Shown here: piece after piece, positions 5,458 to 6,659 of the stretch
Layout of the letters: every line of letters starts with the position of its first letter
Position numbering within the stretch: position 1 is the stretch's first letter
NCBI GenBank assembly: GCA_002705125.1
Contig: PAHQ01000055.1
Span: 1-6,659 of the forward strand
Length of the DNA: 6,659 nt
Source: Verrucomicrobiales bacterium
Lineage (GTDB): Bacteria; Verrucomicrobiota; Verrucomicrobiia; Verrucomicrobiales; DEV007
Reading direction: 5' to 3'
The notes under the pieces: generated by a model
The model's input: the letters and a program-made list of their open reading frames with translations, nothing else
What the model was told of the DNA's origin: nothing
The model's database searches: none
Position numbers and translations under genes: made by a program

Positions 5458-6659
5458 ATGGAGTATGAAGAAGCCAGGGAATGGCTCTATGGTCGACAAG
5501 AGTCAGGTATAAAGCTTGGTCTTGATAACATCATAAAACTCTTGAAAGCGATAGGAGCCGATGGCACTCGAATCCCTATTATTCATGTAGCAGGAACGAA
5601 TGGAAAGGGTTCAACTTGTGCATTCATCGATTCAATTCTCCGACAAAGTGGATATAAAACCGGCCTTTTCACCTCACCTCACCTTATTTCATTCTGTGAG
5701 CGCATTCGTGTTAATGGGAAACCAATAACCAAAATTGAAATTGCCAAAAGAATAAAAATAATAAAGGATCTCGTTAATAAGTGGGATGAAGAACCTACCT
5801 TCTTTGAAATTACCACGGCCTTAGCATTGAAATTTTTTATCGACGAAAAAGTAGATGTCGCAACAATAGAAGTTGGGCTAGGCGGAAGACTTGATTCAAC
5901 TAATGCAGTGCAACCTACCGTCTGCGTCATCACACCAATAAGCCTTGATCACCAACATATTCTTGGAAACAGTATTGCTAAAATTGCTAGAGAAAAAGCA
6001 GGCATTATTAAATCGGGAAAACCTGTCATCTCTGCTCACCAAAGTTTAGAGGCTAAAGCTGTTCTCGAGTCACGATGTAATGAAGTTAATACAAGCATCG
6101 ATTTTGTAGATGATACGCTAACATTCGAAAGAATTTCCTTAAAAGGAAAACATCAAAAAGCAAACGCCAGTTTAGCAATTGCTGCGGTAAAAAAATTCTC
6201 GTCAAGCATTAACAATAAAGACTGCTTTGAAGGTGTCGCTAAAACGGTTTGGAGAGGTCGTTTTGAACAATATCACCAAAGGGAGGGGTTTGATATTGTT
6301 GTTGATGGAGCACACAATAAAGAAGGCGCACAAGCTTTATTATCAACTTGGAATGAAATTTATGGCGAGAATAAAGCTACTGTTATTTTTGCATCAGCTG
6401 CAAATAAGGATCTAGAATCAATAATAGTTCCAATTGGAAAAGTGGCATCTCACCTAATTTTGACTAAACCAAAAACACCAAGAGAGTTAGCGAGTTATAA
6501 TGAAGTTATTAAGCATGTTTCAAAAAATATCCAAGTGGAAAGAGAGGACTCAGTTTTAAAAGCCATTGAAGTTGCAAAAGAATCTAAAAGAAATGTTCTT
6601 ATTGCAGGCTCTTTATTCTTAGTGGCAGAAGCGCTTGCAATTCTTGATGACAAGAGCCA
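5458..6659 (+). CDS. folC: Folylpolyglutamate synthase / dihydrofolate synthase, cut by window end
   Basis: FolC adds glutamate to folates with ATP, and in many bacteria also joins glutamate to dihydropteroate. The frame is open from ATG 5458 to the window edge, giving 400 residues; E. coli FolC has 422, so only a short C terminus should be missing. The motifs are in order: GIKLGLDNI (17-25), the P-loop HVAGTNGKGST (43-53), TSPHL (72-76), EVGLGGRLDSTNA (138-150), SLDHQHILG (162-170), and GIIKSGKPV (182-190) with the Lys185 that is carbamylated in the family. These are followed by KGKHQKANA (229-237), WRGRFE (265-270, usually Trp-Pro-Gly-Arg), VDGAHN (282-287) and GSLFLVAEA (384-392). The stretch between Lys185 and HQ232 is shorter than in E. 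coli, with part of the middle beta region apparently reduced. Whether it is bifunctional cannot be told from the motifs. It is co-directional with accD, 34 bases downstream, so a shared transcript is likely. No Shine-Dalgarno precedes the start. Confidence 0.95.
   Translation, partial: MEYEEAREWLYGRQESGIKLGLDNIIKLLKAIGADGTRIPIIHVAGTNGKGSTCAFIDSILRQSGYKTGLFTSPHLISFCERIRVNGKPITKIEIAKRIKIIKDLVNKWDEEPTFFEITTALALKFFIDEKVDVATIEVGLGGRLDSTNAVQPTVCVITPISLDHQHILGNSIAKIAREKAGIIKSGKPVISAHQSLEAKAVLESRCNEVNTSIDFVDDTLTFERISLKGKHQKANASLAIAAVKKFSSSINNKDCFEGVAKTVWRGRFEQYHQREGFDIVVDGAHNKEGAQALLSTWNEIYGENKATVIFASAANKDLESIIVPIGKVASHLILTKPKTPRELASYNEVIKHVSKNIQVEREDSVLKAIEVAKESKRNVLIAGSLFLVAEALAILDDKS

Noticed and set aside
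5679..6415. Minus-strand 5679-5933 and plus-strand 6227-6415 open frames
   Set aside because: Both overlap the folC frame, which keeps all family motifs across the same stretch.

Overview
The window looks like chromosomal DNA from an AT-rich, probably free-living Gram-negative bacterium. The best guess is the Verrucomicrobiota or a PVC relative (inference, about 50-60% sure). Three things point that way: a secreted lamin-tail-domain protein followed by a jelly-roll-like domain of a kind common in those phyla, a secreted stand-alone Lon-type (S16) protease domain, and the lack of a recognisable Shine-Dalgarno sequence before any of the seven starts. No tRNA, rRNA, insertion sequence, CRISPR array or phage gene is visible.

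Region 1 (1-2649) is an envelope/export region. On the minus strand is the N-terminal 365 residues of a secreted lamin-tail-domain protein whose 3' end lies outside the window. Across a 370-base AT-rich intergenic region, and pointing the other way, is a 393-residue protein with a signal peptide. It carries a complete Lon-type Ser/Lys protease domain but no AAA+ ATPase; this is the most unusual gene in the window.

Region 2 (2668-3476, minus strand) is a probable two-gene operon: an 82-residue protein of unknown function, then a PduO-type ATP:cob(I)alamin adenosyltransferase, which makes coenzyme B12. It converges on the protease gene with only 18 bases between the stop codons.

Region 3 (3556-6659, plus strand) holds an intramembrane CPBP-family (CAAX-protease-like) peptidase, then accD (acetyl-CoA carboxylase carboxyltransferase beta subunit, first step of fatty acid synthesis), then folC (folylpolyglutamate / dihydrofolate synthase). 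FolC is cut by the window end after 400 residues, near its expected C terminus. accD and folC are 34 bases apart and very likely co-transcribed. The CPBP gene is 62 bases upstream of accD and may be read through or may be separated from it by a weak candidate promoter.

Most of the window is ordinary housekeeping DNA. The points deserving a second look are the exported ATPase-free Lon domain with its helical, lysine-rich tail, the uncharacterised Trp-rich 82-residue protein beside the cobalamin adenosyltransferase, and the SD-less translation starts, two of which share the same 9-mer.
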